This document shows positions 37,428 to 48,665 of a stretch of 64,000 nt of DNA, one piece after another (position 1 is the stretch's first letter; every line of letters begins with the position of its first letter). Below the pieces are notes generated by a model. It saw only the letters and a list, made by a program, of their open reading frames with translations. It was not told where the DNA came from and did not search any database. A program made the position numbers and the translations under genes. The DNA comes from Brasenia schreberi. Taxonomy: Eukaryota; Streptophyta; Magnoliopsida; Nymphaeales; Cabombaceae. The DNA lies in contig JAYKKT010000079.1 of NCBI GenBank assembly GCA_036023115.1, positions 16,269,501 to 16,333,500 on the forward strand, in the 5' to 3' direction.

Positions 37428-37619
37428 TTATTTAGGAGTTTGTTTTAAATCATATAATGATTTAACAAGCTTACACACCTTAGACTCATTCCCACGAGCT
37501 ACAAATTGCTCTAACTGATCCATATAAATTTCCTCATAGAGGTCACCATGCAGAAAAATATTCTTCACATCTATTTGATGGATTATGAAATCATATACGA
37601 AAGTCAGTGATATAAGCAC
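37428..37619 (-). pseudogene. copia-C reverse transcriptase fragment
   Basis: 63 codons contain IHQIDVKNIFLHGDLYEEIY and VCKLVKSLYDLKQTP, the QxDVKxAFLxGxLxEE and SLYGLKQ motifs of copia RT. It is truncated before the YVDD site. Flanking RT sequence is visible only through stops. Confidence 0.85.
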
Positions 37620-38574
37620 TCAGATTATGGTTATTCGAAAAACTGGTAAATAAGTATCAAAGTAATCTATTATTTTTTTTGTATATCTTTTGACAACTAA
37701 TTTAGCCTTATACTTATTGATTATTCCATCTACATTTAGTTTTTTCTTAAAGATTTACTTACAACTCATAGTAGAACAATCAGGAGGCAAATCTACCTAT
37801 TCACAAGTACCATTGGAAGGAATTGACTAGATTTCATCGTTAACGACTTCCTTTCAAAACTTAACATTGGGTGAGGTCATAACCAACTGAAAGGTGATAG
37901 GACTATCCTCGATATTGAAAGTAACAAAGTCACTTGCGATAGGACTATCCTCCACATGATCGCTAATGAAACCAATAGTAGGATCAGAATCTCTACAAGA
38001 TATACTTTGGAGAACTCCAATTTTTATAGGAAATACATTCTCAAAGAATGTAGCATAATAGAGCTTAATAATTATGTTGACGTCCATGTCAGAAGCATCA
38101 GATCTAATGATGAAGAATTTGTACGTATAACTTGTTTCCATGTAACCCCAAAATATAACATTTACTGATTTAGGTCTCAATTTCTTTGTCTTGTGTTCAT
38201 GGATACGTACTTTCACAAGACATCCCACACTTTGAGATATTTGAGACTAGTTTTTTAACCCTTCCAAAGCTGAAATGGACTAATTTCCTCATGCTTATGG
38301 AATACCCTATTTAGAATATGGCAAGCCGTATTTAAAGCTTCTCTCACATGTAGGTAGGTAACCCAAAACTTTAAAGTAAAACATTAACTATATCACAAAT
38401 GGTTCTATTATTTTGTTCAAATATCCCATTAGAGAAGAATACAGAGCAATAACCTAATGAATAATAATGTTGTTTTGACAGTATACTTGGAAAATATTTT
38501 GAGGTATACACTCCTCCCCTCTTAGACCTTAATCATTTAAGTACCTTGTCTGTTTAAGTTTTATTTATAAATAT

Positions 38575-39012
38575 TTAAAACTTTTCTAAAGCTTGATCTT
38601 TATTTTTAAGTAAGTAAATATAATAATATCTATTGTAATAATTAATAAACGTGATAAAATATCTTTTGTTATCCCTTGTGGTCATTCCATTGAATTCATA
38701 AACATTAGTATGTACCAAATTCAAAATCTCGGATTTCCTTTCAACCGTATGAAAAGGTTTCCTAGGTTGCTTCATTTGTACACAGACACTACATTTGTGT
38801 TTTCTATCTATAACCATTTTAGGAATAAGATTTAAATTCATCATTCTTATCATAGAATCAAGGTTAACATGACCCAACTTAGCATGACATATATAAGATA
38901 ATTCAATATTATATAGTGAAGAATAAATAAAGGCTTTATTATCATTAAAATTTATATAAGAATCAATAATTGGTTCTACATGAATTTTAAACAGATGCTC
39001 TATATCATACAA
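38575..39012 (-). pseudogene. copia-C integrase fragment
   Basis: 145 open codons begin with the GAG-pre-integrase region, which carries CHAKLGHVNLDSMIRM and CSVCVQMKQPRKPFH (the H..H..C..C zinc-binding pattern). The start of the integrase core follows, with LVHTNVYEFNGM and RYFITFINYYNRYYYIYLLK. First catalytic Asp is Asn (HTN for HTD). A further piece at 37854-38228 holds the C-terminal GCLVKVRIHEHKTKKLRPKS region. Confidence 0.85.
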
Positions 39013-39392
39013 ATAACCCTTCGCAGAGAAACATCCCTCCCTAACTAAAGCAGTACTGAGGATATTCCGACGAATCAGTTGGAATGTGTTTAACTCCCTA
39101 AAGAGTTAGAACCTTTTCTAAAAAAAACTTCAAGTCAACACAAACTTCTCCCTTGAATTCGGCAGTCGAATGATCCCCTAAGGTCACTGTTCTCTCACAG
39201 ATGACTTAGTAAGACACAAATAGAGAATAGTCAGCACATTCATGCATATTAGCCACAAATTTTCATACGCTGTTGCTAACATTTAAAATGTAGATTGATA
39301 AATTTTTCTAGTATCAAGGTCAAGTCGACCTTAGGTTGGAGGGTAGCAGACACAAACATGTTAACTACAGTAAAAATTGATTTCTCTAAGAT

Positions 39393-40239
39393 TGATGAGA
39401 ACAATTGTAGACATACATGTATAATAAAGTAATATGCAATAAATGTAAACATGCCGTAATTATAAACAATAACCACAAATTCAAAGTAAGTCATAATCAA
39501 GCAGTATAGAAAACAAAACCTGAAGTAAAATTAAAAAACTTATTTGTGCAAGTCGCCCTTGCGGGCTTGCCTTAAAGAAATCAGTGCTCTGCTATGAGTA
39601 CATATGGGTACATGCACCTTCCTCCTAGGATAAAATACATACATAACTCAAAAAGAACATACTTAGCTTTGAGTCGACTTCGAACACGCCTCATTCACCT
39701 ATAGTTGGGGTAGAGAGAGATTAACCACGAGTACAGGGACTGGAGCAACACCACATGCACAGAGACAAAATCAGGAAATGGGAAAAGAGAGAGTGAGTGA
39801 AAACAATGTGTATACGAAGGACTCCTAATCACCTATTTATAAGGTGTGCATATGGATCATGGATCATAGATCTGATCCAAATGATGCACCATTTTAGCCA
39901 CAACCATCCCGTCTTATTGAAAACCATCCTTACTTATCCATAACTATCCCACCTTATCCTTATTTATGATCGTAAAAACTCTTAACCGTTAGATCATCAA
40001 AGCCCAAACCCGACCTGGCGTGCGAGTTTGGTATAACATATCCTCCCCAAACTCTTTGAATTAAGATTCATGAGTTACCAAATATATAAAAGTACTCGTG
40101 GGTTTATCACATTCTTCAATATGAGACTAAACTTTGTCTCCTCTTGGTCAACTTCTCCAAAAGTCTCTCATATGTTCCTTTTTACACTTTAGGACTTTTA
40201 CTGATACCAACATGAATTAAATGCACATTCAATCCAACA
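39393..40239 (-). repeat. copia-C 5' LTR
   Basis: Single-unit LTR that starts TGTTGGATTGAATG at 40239 (reading minus) and ends ...TTCTCATCA at 39393. No tRNA primer-binding site is recognisable next to it. Confidence 0.75.
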
Positions 40240-40703
40240 AAACCCTCCTTCAGTTTTGGTTTCAGTCGGGCTCTTTCGGGTCTGCAATAAAGTTTGGTTC
40301 CATTTTGCTGGAAAAATTCTTGAAGCTAAAATGTAATTTTAAAACGTAACAAGATTTTGAAGCCACCAGTTTCGGTTTGATTCCGTGATGGGTTCTCGGA
40401 AGTTCCGGTCCAATTGGACCTGCCAGGCCGCGTAGGCATGAAGTTGCAATGTGTCATGTCAGTCAATAAAGATACGATGCCACAAAATTTTACCAATCCC
40501 CAATTCTAAAGACAAGAAATCCAAAGTCCCGTAAACTGGATCTGTGGTTTGAACTCACTGCCCCCTTAAATCCAAATTACTTCACCAAATCTTGTCCATA
40601 CGATTGTCTAATTGTTTTTATATTCTTAATTTAGACAAAGCTTCCTTTCATTTGAACTTAACAGCAAAGGATCATTTAAAAAATTCCATAATTCAAATGG
40701 TAC

Positions 40704-40828
40704 CCAGAGTGTTAGCTCGACAGCACGGCACTCTAGCACCGTCGCAGCTGGTGGGGAGTTCGACTTTGAGAGGGTGCATGTGTCCTGTGTTTTAGGTTTC
40801 AATCTCTCCTCTTGTAACAAAATTAATA
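40704..40828 (+). mobile_element. tRNA-derived SINE, copy B
   Basis: Contains gagtgttagctcgacagcac (A-box region), ctctagcaccgtcgcagctg, ggtggggagttcgact (B-box region), gagggtgcatgtgtc and a ctcctcttgtaacaaaat tail. Block order matches copies A and C. Confidence 0.65.
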
Positions 40829-40920
40829 ATTTAAAAAACTATTCTACAAGAATTTTGACACCTATAAAATTTGAGGGCCTAATGGAGTTGCTTTAACCAT
40901 GATCAACTCCAGGTTTGCAC

Positions 40921-41043
40921 CGAAAGCGTTATTTCAATAGTAGGACATTCTAGCACCCATGCTGCTGGTGGGAGTTCGACTCCCAAAAGGTGCATGTATG
41001 GGTGTGTATTAAACTTCAGCTTCGTCTCTGTAACTAAAAAAAG
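40921..41043 (+). mobile_element. tRNA-derived SINE, copy C
   Basis: Contains attctagcacccatgctgct, ggtgggagttcgactccc (B box), aaaggtgcatgtatgggtgt and an A-rich end after ttcgtctctgtaac. It lies in direct orientation about 90 bp from copy B. Confidence 0.65.
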
Positions 41044-41089
41044 AAACTCCAGGTTTCATGGGACAGTTTGGTACACACAATTGTTAGTA

Positions 41090-41215
41090 CGGGTCTGATT
41101 CAGTTTGGTTCGGTTCTAGACTCCATGCAAATATTAGTTGGTTCGCAATTTTGTGAAGCTAACCAAACATGACATCAGTGCCAGTTATGTTTGGTTCCAA
41201 TCTTTATTATTCCAT
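41090..41215 (+). repeat. Dispersed GGTTC family, copy 2
   Basis: Contains tttggttcggttctagactc, ggttcgcaattttgtgaagc, aaccaaacatgacatcagtg and ccagttatgtttggttcc, colinear with the blocks at 21773 and 54236 but with more differences. Confidence 0.45.
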
Positions 41216-41954
41216 ATCTTATTTAGGTAAAAAATGGCTCTGAAAAAGTAGGGCTATTAAAGATCACAGCTACAAAAACATTTAAAAATTTGGAGGGGAA
41301 AAAGTCTAATAGGTGAAACTATTAAAACAAAGTGTTAGATGAAGTAGAAAGGGCTTCCCTCAAATATGACTTTCTTCTCGAGTTCGGTAGAAATTTGAAA
41401 ACTGAAACCATATGAGACGGATAGTTTTTTTTAAAATATGAAATCATACAGTATTAAATGCAAACTTCAAATTATTAAAGACACTCTCTCTCATAATGCC
41501 CCTGCTACTCTCTCTTTTTCTCTCAACTGAAACCAGTCCCTAAAACTTATCATCCTTTTCTTCCTTTCTCTTCTTGTCATCGAAGTCCACCGTTAGCTAC
41601 TAAAGCTCACCTTCTCTTTCTCCTCCCATCGACATCCATAGGTCATTATCTCTCTCTTTCTTTCATACCACCAGACACATTTCTTTCTTAACTTTGAAAA
41701 AAAAACTAGACAACCATCTCTTTTGCATATGTCTCGTTTCTATAGGAGACGCGGAGGGTGTGCCTGCCTTGCCATGATGGTAGTGAGTAAGATTGAAATT
41801 GGTTTCGATGGGTGGTTGACTTCAGCTGCATGGGAGAGCGCAAATAAAATGACGAGAGAGAGAGAGTAAAATGAAAATGAGAATGTCCGGTTAGTAATTT
41901 CGGTTGTATCTTTAGCAGCACCCATTTCAAATACATTATATTATATAACAATTC

Positions 41955-42014
41955 AGCTATATAAGTACACACATTATGCATGTGAGCTATATAAGTACAC
42001 ACATTATGCATGTG
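41955..42014. repeat. 30-bp tandem duplication
   Basis: agctatataagtacacacat plus tatgcatgtg occurs twice without change at 41955-41984 and 41985-42014, just outside the copia-B 3' LTR. Confidence 0.93.
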
Positions 42015-42044
42015 TTCTAATGGATAAGGTTTCAATCCTTTAGC

Positions 42045-42477
42045 CAGACGGAGTCCGATGGGGCTCCTTTTGGTGTTCTTGCGACGATCTCAACAACAAC
42101 GGGCTCCTTTTGGTGTTCCTGCGACGATCTCAACAACAACTTTCTTCGATTTTCATAGCGCAATTCTGATGATATGGAAGAAGACGAAGAGAGAAAGTTT
42201 TCAAGTATGGTTTTCAATTTCGTCACAACCAATTTTTCACAAAGAGGGTTTTTCTTTTGTTTTTTTGTACATTATGAGTGTGCGATGCTCTGTATTTATA
42301 GAGCAGCGCCTGCTCCACCCTCCCGGATATTCAAGCTGAGCTTTTCGATTTCAAAACCTTTATTTGATTGGTTACAGAGCTTATCCGTAATAGATCAGCT
42401 GTTACAAATTAGCTCCGTAACTGCCTCCATAATAAATGGCCTGTGAAACTACCGAGAATGACCTTCTTGGTTTTACA
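42045..42477 (-). repeat. copia-B 3' LTR
   Basis: Starts TGTAAAACC at 42477 on the minus strand after the purine tract. Its distal half (42045-42240) matches 47690-47850: gatatggaagaag, agagaaagttttcaagtatgg versus agtgaaagttttcaggtatgg, and a tttttcacaa string. It carries a 40-bp tandem duplication at 42061-42140. Confidence 0.75.
42061..42140. repeat. 40-bp tandem duplication in the copia-B 3' LTR
   Basis: gggctccttttggtgttctt followed by gcgacgatctcaacaacaac (42061-42100) is repeated at 42101-42140 with one difference. The corresponding 5' LTR region near 47705 has a single copy. Confidence 0.93.
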
Positions 42478-42614
42478 TCTCCCACTTCGTCATTCGAGCA
42501 AAATGTTCTGACGTACTAGTTTTCCTTCCACTTTTATGAGGTTTTCCTAGTAATGTCATTTAATGATTGGTATATAATCATTACCTGTTGTGTGGTTTTT
42601 TACTTATATAACAA

Positions 42615-45600
42615 TCAAACATATCTCAAACTCATGTTTGTAACATGTTTTGAGAAAAGATCCTCTATTATGCCTTTAGTTAAGAATTCTGTCAACATAT
42701 CTTGAGTTGACATGTATGAGATAGATATTTCCTTTCTCATAACTATATCATGAAAATAGTGATATTTCACCATTATTTGCTTGCTTTTAGAGTTGTTAGT
42801 TCCACTTTTAATTAGAGTAATTGCTGCATTGTTGTCACAATAAATGACAACCGACTCATCGGCTATGTCCAACTTCCAATCTCATATGAAGCGACTTTTC
42901 TAAACGATATTTGTTGCATCCATACAACAAGCTACATACTCAACTTCTTGTGTATGCAGCGCTACACAACCCTTTTTCTTACATGCTCAAGAAATAACTC
43001 AACTTCCAAATAAAAATATTTGACATGATGTTGATTTGCTGTCATCTTTGCTCCCAGCAAAGTCAGCATTTCAGTATCCTACCATTTTAGTTCATCTGCT
43101 TGAAAACATAATTTCGAGTCTTTTGTTCCATTGAGATATCTTAGAATCCTCTTCATAGCTATCCAATGCTTTCATCCATGATTAGTTTGATATATTCTTA
43201 CAAGATCAACAACAAAGCTGATATCAGGTCTTGTACATAACATAACATACATCAAGTTGCCCACAACTCATATATAAGGAACATTAGACTTATCATCTCC
43301 TTTACCAGGACAATCAACCTTTCTAAGTTTTACCTCTTTTCTAACGAGTGTAAAAGTAGACTTGCATTCATTCATTTTAGACTTCTTGAAGATATAATCA
43401 ATATATCTCTCCTGACTGAGGCATAAAAAATTAGATACTTTATCTTGAGAAATCTTTATACCTAGAATATAGGATGCTTCCCCATATCTTTTATTTCAAA
43501 CCTTGAGTTTAACTATAACTTAGTTTTAACAATCATCTCATTGTCATTCTCAGTTAATAATATGTTATCTACATATAATGATAAGATGACAAAGTAGCTC
43601 TAACTTTTCTAGACATATACACAGTTATCAAGCTCATTTGCCACAAACCCAAGTTCAATAATGACATTTTCAAAAGTAAAATATCATTGATGAGGTGACT
43701 GTTTTAGGCAATATAGGGATTGTTTTCAACATATATACTTTATCTTCTTAGCCTTAAAGTATGTATCATTTGGGTTGCTGCATATATATGATTTCATCTA
43801 AATCTCTGTTTAGAAAAATAGTTTTTACATATAACTGATGTAAACCCAAATCATAATATGCAGATATCACTAGGATTATTCTTATGGATGCAAATTTTGC
43901 AATAGGATAATATGTCTCAACATAATCTATCTCCTCCTTTTACGAAAATCGCTTTACAACCAACTTCACTTTAAATTTGTTGATTGATCCATCAATCTTA
44001 TATTTCCTTTTCAGAACCCATTTGAAGCTTATAACTTTTCTTTCTTTTGATAAATCAACCAAGTCACAAACTTTGTTTTTCTCAATAGATTCTATTTCTT
44101 CATCTATGACTTTCTCCCAATATGTTGTTTTAAATGAGTTAATAACCTATTGATAAGTCAAGTTATGAGTAAACTCATCTAAATCTACCGAATTGCACAC
44201 TTCTTGTGCATGATAAGTGTAATAATCCCTTAAGTAGGATGGTGTGCCCCTAGGCCTTTTATGTCTACTTAAAGTTTTGGTTGATTCAGGAAGATCTTTT
44301 ATGGGTCCAAATGATTATTGATCCAAATTTACTACATCGTTAATATGTTCATCATTATTCTCAAAGATGTCATTCTTATTATTTTCTAATCCAACATCTC
44401 TTCTCTCTATATCAATCCATGGTACTTATGATAAAATTGACATCCTTTTGAGCGTTTAGGATATCCGATGAATATACATGTTAAGTACCTGCTGTCTAAC
44501 TTGTCTCTAGACTGATTAAGGATCTTCACATGAGCAATAGATCCCCACCTCTTGAGATGACCTAGGTTGAGTTTTCTTCCAAATCATGTCTTATATGGTG
44601 TAGATATCCTTGGTAGAGAGGCATATATTAACATTGACTTTGTCATGTTTAGTAAGGTCCTGTTATATCTTTCAGTTAGACCATTTTGCTGAGGTATCCT
44701 TGGCATTGTATTTTGTTTTGAAATACCAAAGTCTTTACAGAATTCCAAAAATTCTGTAGAGGTGTACTCACCACCTCTATCTGATCTCAAGATTTTGATT
44801 GTATGACCTAGTTGATTTTCAACTTCTTGTTTATATTCTTTAAATACTTCAAGTGTCTCATATTTATGTACTAAGATATATATATCCTTAGTAATCATCG
44901 ATAAAATTTATGAAATTGACCTTTCCTCGATGTGATCTTACTTGAAAGGGTTTATATAAATAAGTGTGAATAACTTCGAACAAGGTTGTTACCCTTTTTT
45001 ATTCTTTGAGAAAATTTTTTCTTATAATTTTTCCTTGTATAAAGGTTTCGCACTTTCTAAAAGTATTTTCCTCAAACTTTGGCAGTAAGTCAAAGTTGAA
45101 TAATTTCTCTAATTTTTTCAGACTTATATGCCCTAGGTGTTTATGCCATATATTTACATAAACATTAAAAATATAATTAATATAAGCAGAAGAACTTTCA
45201 ATTTCATTGATATTCTACTTGAACAATCCATGTTTTATATCAAATTTCCTAGAGAAAAATACTCTCATGCTTCCTAATAATCACTTTTGCTAGAAACAAA
45301 CCTAACCTCAAAACTCTTCTTCATTAAGGAAGGGACCGAAAACGGATTGCGCCTTATAGATGTCACGATCAATACATCAGTTAGCATAAACAATGTGCCT
45401 TGTACATAAATTCTAAAGGACCAAGTTCAGGAACATCAGAGAAAATATTATTTCTCATTTATACCTAATGTTCTACTTTATATTTCTTTAGATCCATTAT
45501 CCCTAAATTGCTCTTTGAGATATGTCTCATCGTTCCTAAGTCAATCTACCAATCGGTCACCAGGAGATGTATATATAAGCATTTTGATATCATGAAAATT

Positions 45601-45700
45601 ATGTCTTGCTTCTTCGATTGCTCGCTTTATTGATTGTTTTCATCATTTTTCTTATTGCGATAATCCCTCTTGTAGTGTCCCATTTTTTCACAACTGAAAC
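42615..45700 (-). pseudogene. copia-B pol remnant
   Basis: RNase H lies at 42872-42615 (ESVVIYCDNNAAITLIKSG). RT lies at about 43900-43400, with the active site reading YVDN at 43575-43564. The integrase core lies at 44898-44584, with KILRSDRGGEYTSTEF and PQQNGLTERYNRTLLNMTKS (catalytic Asp and Glu visible). Pre-integrase and protease traces run up to about 45700. It parallels the copia-A pol segment by segment and is broken by many stops. Confidence 0.85.
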
Positions 45701-46112
45701 ACTTGACTTGAGAAGCGGTTTCTCATATTTTATTAAAAGATTGATCGTCCTTTTTGTTATTTTTGCCAAACTTTTTGTTTGATTTATTTCTTCTTTGGTT
45801 GGCTTTGGAGCTATACCCTATCTCATCTTACATCACTAACAATTTCTCTTTTCTGTTTTTGTTTATATGTTCTTATTCAATTGGTAGTTTGAGGAGCAAT
45901 TCAGAAAGGTTTATTTCAGGTCCTAGTCTAATGACGGTAGTGACCATGTCCAGAATGGAAAAAACTATTCAATATTATAGATATTTGCATCGGTTATATG
46001 ATAATTGATTTAGCTACAACTAAATCTCTTGCCATTACAAACATATGGTTCACATGTTCCACTATATTACCTCATTCTTTCATTTTATAGGAATTATATC
46101 TTTTTGTAGTAA

Positions 46113-46448
46113 CTAAACATGTAGTTTAGATATAATGTCATATTTAGTTGTTATTGAGTCAAACAACTCTTTTGCGGTCTCACATTCTTCAAAGACCCTA
46201 ATCAGATCATCTTCCATATATGTTAACCTGATTGTTCTTGTTATCGTGTCATCTCTTAGAAACGTTTTATACATTTCCTTTTGTTGCTCTATGATGTCAG
46301 GAGGTGGCAGACACACTGCTTCCTTTAATACATACATTATACCTTTAAGTGTAAGAGTCAACGAGATTCTTCTCTTAAATGTTTGAAAATTTAGTCCGTT
46401 TAATTTTTCTGTTTTTGCTAGTTCATATATACATATTCTTGAATTCAT
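46113..46448 (-). pseudogene. copia-B gag remnant
   Basis: Opens MNSRICIYELAKTEKLNGLN and continues with CLPPPDIIEQQKEMYKTFLR, MEDDLIRVFEECETAKELFD and TTKYDIISKL. Most positions match the copia-A gag at 23163. The frame closes before the nucleocapsid region. The leader frame upstream (to 46526) is hydrophobic by chance. Confidence 0.85.
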
Positions 46449-47689
46449 TTTTATATATTTGGTAAAATTAACAATTAGACGGTCTAGTAGAAAAATATAT
46501 AACAAGCAACAAACAACAAATAACAAATATTTAACTCACATAATACATAATGTCCAACTACTGGATTGAAAATAACTCATGGCACTTAAAACCAGTTTTA
46601 TATAAGTTTTAAGTATCATTATTGAGTTTTAATAACTTGATTCTATTATAAAATCAAATTGGGAACAAATCTGTAATTTTTTCCCCAAAAGTTCTTATCT
46701 TTGATAATTTTCCTAAACAATAAGGGTAAACCGATAAATTTTATCTGTCTAAGTAGTTTTGTAAATTTTCAAAAAGACTAGGGACAAAACAATAAACTTG
46801 ATATATGGTTTTTATATAAAATTCGTCACTAATCTAGGGTAAATCCATAATTTTACCTCTTAGTATGATTTTGTAAATTTTCAAAAAGATAGGGGCAACC
46901 TTGTCTTTTAGCAAAGTGACAAAATAAGGACAGGAAGGTAATTCAATTTCTAGGTATTTCATAACTTTTATAAACAGTCAAAGGGAAATGCAATCTTTTC
47001 ACCTGTTTAAGGGTAAAGTTGTATTTTTACTAAAAAATATCTGGATATTTTCATAATTTTATCCAGTGGCAACTTGTAATTTCTAAAACCAGTCAGGGGC
47101 AAAACAAACCTTTTAGTCTGTTGCCCGAGGTAGTAGTTTTCCAAAATTGGGGGCAGTTTTGAAAAATTGTTGTTTTCGCCCACGGTTTTCCGAAACCGCT
47201 GGGATATTTTCTCAAGGAATATAAAAGAGAAGAGAGAGAGAGAGAGAGAGCTGTGTGCGGGGGCTCTCGCCTCTCCTCCGCATAGCTTGGGTTTTTCCCT
47301 TGGGTTGGTCTTGGTTCTTCCTTCGACCGACCTTGGGTTTTTTCCCTTCAACTGACCTTGGTTCTCCCTTCGGCTGGCCTTGGGTTTTTTCTTTCGCCCG
47401 ACCTTGGGTTTTTTCCCTTCGTCCGGCCTTGGTTCTCCCTTCGGTTTGCCTTGACCTCTGTTTCTTTTTTGCCAGTTCAATCTGTTCTCTTTTGCCTTGA
47501 TCGTCTGACCGATTTTATTTTCCACTGTCTTAGGCTACAAAGTGTAGTTTACGACAACCTTTTCTGGTGAAAAAATTATGTTCTCTTTCTCATATTCCTC
47601 TTCTTCTTCTCTGTTTTTTTTCTTTTCCTATTACACACAAAACTAATGGCGTACCTTCTTGTAGGATAAACGAGACCCTCACACCAATG

Positions 47690-47850
47690 ACAGAGTCCAA
47701 CGGTACTCCTTATGGTGTTCCTCCAACGATCTCAATAGCAGCTTCCTCCGGTTTCCACAATGCAACTTTGATGATATGGAAGAAGTCGAAGAGTGAAAGT
47801 TTTCAGGTATGGTTTTTGGTTTGCTCACAACCGGTTTTTCACAAGAAAGA
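47690..47850 (-). repeat. copia-B 5' LTR fragment (R-U5 part only)
   Basis: Matches the distal half of the 3' LTR and ends at about 47850. The U3 half with the TGTAAAACC start is missing, and unrelated sequence with the LINE micro-insertion follows. Confidence 0.65.
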
Positions 47851-47923
47851 CTATAAAACAAAAACTACAAACCAAACCAAACCATCAATTTGGATCAATT
47901 CTTTGTAATGTTTGTCTTTTTCT

Positions 47924-47956
47924 AACCCCGTCTAGTATGGGAAAAGGCTCAGTTGT
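47924..47956 (+). mobile_element. 33-bp LINE tail insertion with a 15-bp target duplication
   Basis: Bases 47924-47956 read aaccccgtctagtatgggaa and end aaggctcagttgt, the terminal bases of the RTE LINE at 61590-61630. They are flanked by an exact 15-bp repeat, tgtttgtctttttct, at 47909-47923 and 47957-47971. This fits an extremely 5'-truncated target-primed reverse transcription event. Confidence 0.85.
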
Positions 47957-47971
47957 TGTTTGTCTTTTTCT

Positions 47972-48665
47972 TCATTCTAAGAGCTTGACAAAAAGTTGTA
48001 GTCGGATGGCAGATTTAGAAATTCTTTGAGAGTGAGGCAAAGTTTGTATAGCTCACAAATTCAACTGCAGGCTATAGTCCTTGAGTTGATTTTAAAATTT
48101 GGGGCATGTGGAAGCCCAATTTGGCTCAATGTAGATTCCGTGGGGTCCTAGAGTTCGCAATTGTGTCCGCCAATGTGGCAAGAAAAATTGGGTTACGTTC
48201 GAAGGAATCCTAAAGCAAAACAATTAGGGGCCTCATATATGTGACAAAACTAATAACATTAAGTACGATCGAAAATTTGGGGCCTAAAGATTTCGGGGAG
48301 TCAGCCCTGCGTGTTGGCGTAACCTGTTTTTGACTCGAAAACGATACGAGATAGCTGCCAAACACGAATTTACCATCCTCCAGTACATATTAGGAGGTTA
48401 ATAAGCATACGTTTCAATAACTTTTAACGCGCTGCGCAAGAGGAAGAAACGCTTTTCCCGTTTTTTGGAACTCCTTTCCGCCCAAGGGAACACGAAACAT
48501 CAGTCAATGAAAAGCGCGTAGGAATCCAACGGCCGTTTACACGACTTAGGAAGGTCAAACGCTTCTCCTTATTTAATACGGCAGCACTAATCACTCCCCA
48601 AACAACCATCTCCTGCCTCTCTCTCTCTGTGCGTCTCTCTCTTCTCTCTCTCTCTCTCAAGATAG
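47972..48665. other. Upstream flank of LHT copy 1, with possible MITE relic
   Basis: 48004-48145 contains ggcagatttagaaattctttg and aggctatagtccttgagttgattttaaaattt, which align with the MITE at 57758 (gggctatagactttaagttgatttt). CT-rich tracts at 48610-48660 immediately precede the LHT start and could be 5' UTR. No TATA box is assigned. Confidence 0.4.

Larger units (their letters stand above)
34867..40239 (-). mobile_element. Ty1/copia relic copia-C, gag missing, minus orientation
   Basis: Two LTRs, 39393-40239 (5', about 847 bp) and 34867-36028 (3', about 1162 bp), begin TGTTGGATTGAATG or its variant and share agtcgctta/gagtcgac, gttggggaagagagaga and acatgtataataaag on the plus strand. 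A purine tract ending gggaga precedes the 3' LTR. The 3.4-kb interior keeps only parts of integrase and reverse transcriptase. gag and RNase H are not recognisable, and the sequence family differs from copia-A and copia-B. Confidence 0.82.
40240..42044. other. Repeat-rich spacer between copia-C and copia-B
   Basis: Holds GGTTC-rich debris at 40240-40430, two SINEs, a third GGTTC block near 41090 and a 30-bp tandem duplication at 41955. No coding region is recognised. Confidence 0.5.
42045..47850 (-). mobile_element. Ty1/copia retrotransposon copia-B, same family as copia-A, minus orientation
   Basis: Reading minus, a U3-less 5' LTR (about 47850-47690) is followed by a leader (near 47130, ctcgggcaacag, shared with copia-A), gag, protease, integrase, RT and RNase H, then a purine tract gtgggaga and the 3' LTR beginning TGTAAAACC at 42477. 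Stops interrupt pol throughout, and the RT site is YVDN instead of YVDD. The element is inactive. Its 3' LTR shares ggagcaggcgctgctct with the copia-A 5' LTR and keeps a TATAAATA. Confidence 0.85.

Noticed and set aside
34867..40239. 5-bp target duplication of copia-C
   Set aside because: Flanks near 34862-34866 (caaat) and 40240-40244 (aaaac) do not match, so no duplication is claimed.
47255..47570. Repetitive Phe/Pro/Leu-rich frames (LGFF, FSLRP)
   Set aside because: The region has short repeats of ccttgggttttttcccttc type between the copia-B leader and LTR. Overlapping frames arise from this repeat and no protein family fits.
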